A DNA stretch of 64,000 bases from Acididesulfobacillus acetoxydans (GTDB lineage Bacteria > Bacillota > Desulfitobacteriia > Desulfitobacteriales > Desulfitobacteriaceae), in NCBI RefSeq assembly GCF_902729405.1, contig NZ_LR746496.1:496001-560000 (forward strand). The letters run 5' to 3'. Position 1 is the first letter of the stretch. Every line of letters starts with the position of its first letter. The notes beneath the pieces are model-generated. The model searched no databases. It worked only from the letters and a program-made list of their open reading frames with translations, and was not told the origin of the DNA. Positions 62,993 through 64,000 of the stretch are shown here, piece after piece. The position numbers and the translations under genes were made by a program.

Positions 62993-63765
62993 TTTGGGAT
63001 ACGCATGCTCATTTGGACGATGCGCGTTTCCGGGGGGATTTCCGCGAGACAGTGGCGCGGGCCCAGGCGGCCGGGGTCTATCGTATCCTCAATCCGGGCT
63101 ATGACTTGCCCTCATCCCGGGCCGCCGCAGAGTTAGCGTCCAAAACCCCGTTTATCTGGGCAGCGGTTGGAATTCACCCTCATGATGCCGAAGGCGCGGA
63201 CCAAGAGGTCTGGGATGAGCTGATCAAGCTGGCTAAGCAACCGAAAGTGGTGGCTTGGGGTGAGATCGGTTTGGATTATTACCGGGACCTTTCTCCCCGC
63301 CGGGTGCAAAAGGAGGTCTTTATCCGGCAGATAGAATTGGCTAACGGTTTGGGCTTGCCGATTATTGTTCACAACCGAGATGCCCATCAGGATGTCCTGA
63401 CTGTGGTCAAGGAATATCCGCCGGAGAAGGCCGGGGTTTTTCACGTCTACTCAGGTTCTTGGGAAATGGCCAAGGAATTGCTCGCTTTGGGCTTTTATCT
63501 TTCTTTCGGAGGCCCCTTGACTTATAAAAACGCCAGACAGGTGCTGGAAGTGGCGAAAAATGTGCCGTCCGACCGCTTCATGGTTGAGACGGATTCACCT
63601 TATCTTACGCCTGAACCTTACCGGGGAAAGCGCAATGAACCCGCTTATGTGCGCCGAGTGGTTGAGCGTTTGGCTGAGGTGAGAGGTGAGTCCCCGGAGA
63701 AAATTGCTTCCCAGGCGGCGAAGAATGCGGGCAGGCTGTTCGGAATCCCCGACACTGAGGGTTAA
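62989..63765 (+). CDS. tatD: TatD-family metal-dependent deoxyribonuclease
   Basis: The TIM-barrel nuclease of 258 residues has DTHAHLDD, VGIHPHDA, GEIGLDYYRD, VHNRDAH and ETDSPYLTPEPYRGKRNEP, the metal-site motifs of the family. It is the Bacillus YabD homologue by sequence and position after metG. Confidence 0.95.
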   Translation: MIWDTHAHLDDARFRGDFRETVARAQAAGVYRILNPGYDLPSSRAAAELASKTPFIWAAVGIHPHDAEGADQEVWDELIKLAKQPKVVAWGEIGLDYYRDLSPRRVQKEVFIRQIELANGLGLPIIVHNRDAHQDVLTVVKEYPPEKAGVFHVYSGSWEMAKELLALGFYLSFGGPLTYKNARQVLEVAKNVPSDRFMVETDSPYLTPEPYRGKRNEPAYVRRVVERLAEVRGESPEKIASQAAKNAGRLFGIPDTEG

Positions 63766-63791
63766 ACCCCGGTGCCGGGGTTCTTTTTTTT
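63765..63791 (+). terminator. Rho-independent terminator after tatD
   Basis: AACCCCGG-TG-CCGGGGTT followed by C and eight T, overlapping the tatD stop region. Confidence 0.88.
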
Positions 63792-63866
63792 GCCCTTCGC
63801 GCATAGAAATCTTTGGGGATCGGCGACAATTCTTTGTTTTGACGACTGAAGAAAGGAGGGGCAATT

Positions 63867-64000
63867 ATGTATTCTCTGCCTATCAGCACCTATACGGATT
63901 ACTGGCGAACGACCAAGCTTTGGAGTACTTATTTCGGCACCGCCATAGCCCTGGTAGCGGGAACGGGTTTTCTGGGGACGTTGAGTAAAGCCGGAGTTCC
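63867..64000 (+). CDS. Start of a membrane/secreted protein cut by the window edge, possibly YabE-like
   Basis: An ATG with AAAGGAGGGG 7 bases upstream opens a frame to the window end, 44 codons. It reads MYSLPISTYTDYWRTTKLWS and then a hydrophobic stretch with YFGTAIALVAGTGFLG. In Bacillus the gene after yabD is yabE (DUF348/G5/3D cell-wall protein) with a similar N-terminal anchor. This identification rests on position only. Confidence 0.55.
   Translation, partial: MYSLPISTYTDYWRTTKLWSTYFGTAIALVAGTGFLGTLSKAGV

Overview
The window is the replication-origin region of an endospore-forming, Gram-positive (Clostridia-type) sulfate reducer. The core gene order matches the Firmicutes origin. rsmG-mnmG-mnmE-jag-yidC-yidD-rnpA-rpmH run leftwards, and dnaA-dnaN-recF-remB ... 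gyrB-gyrA-pdxST-serS-tadA-ffs-dnaX-ebfC-recR-bofA-gin-(Orn/Lys decarboxylase)-holB-ricT-yabA-rsmI-abrB-metG-tatD run rightwards. Sporulation is indicated by bofA, the sigma-G inhibitor gin, a gerA-type tricistron and SpoIIIJ/Jag. Sulfate respiration is indicated by sat, aprBA, qmoAB and a membrane pyrophosphatase. I cannot name the species; a Desulfotomaculum/Desulfosporosinus-like relative is an inference.

Layout: 1-7.0 kb, leftward RNA-modification, membrane-insertion and ribosomal genes, with a degenerate group II intron-like 3' end and a purine tract at the left edge. 7.0-8.8 kb, bipartite oriC: six DnaA boxes before dnaA, three degenerate ones plus an AT-rich stretch after it. 8.8-11.3 kb, dnaN-recF-remB. 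11.4-33.9 kb, an energy-metabolism block sitting between remB and gyrB, which are neighbours in the usual Firmicutes layout. It holds a LysR regulator, qmoA-qmoB-hdrD-like, etfB-etfA, a membrane ETF:quinone oxidoreductase-like Fe-S protein, hppA, sat, aprB-aprA, a chromate-transporter pair, two universal-stress paralogues, a YlbF-family gene and hdrC-hdrB. 34-41.7 kb, gyrBA, pdxST, serS. 41.9-45.4 kb, four of the five tRNA genes lie around tadA, together with a toxin-antitoxin pair between two 67-bp direct repeats, an Rhs remnant, hairpin repeats, a fifth tRNA and SRP RNA. 45.7-49 kb, dnaX-ebfC-recR-bofA. 49.3-55.3 kb, a ClC antiporter and the gerA operon. 55.1-64 kb, gin to tatD and the start of a membrane protein cut by the window edge.

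How it fits together (inference from families and order): Sat activates sulfate to APS and releases PPi. HppA hydrolyses PPi and conserves energy as an ion gradient. AprBA reduces APS with electrons delivered through QmoAB. No membrane QmoC is present; its place is taken by a soluble HdrD-like Fe-S protein, followed by EtfBA and a NarI-HdrD fusion that could connect ETF to the quinone pool. The upstream regions of qmoA and sat share a promoter and two further conserved blocks. The core of one block, TGTGAAAGAA, also precedes aprB, ylbF and hdrC, which suggests a common regulator or leader element. dsrAB is not in this window.
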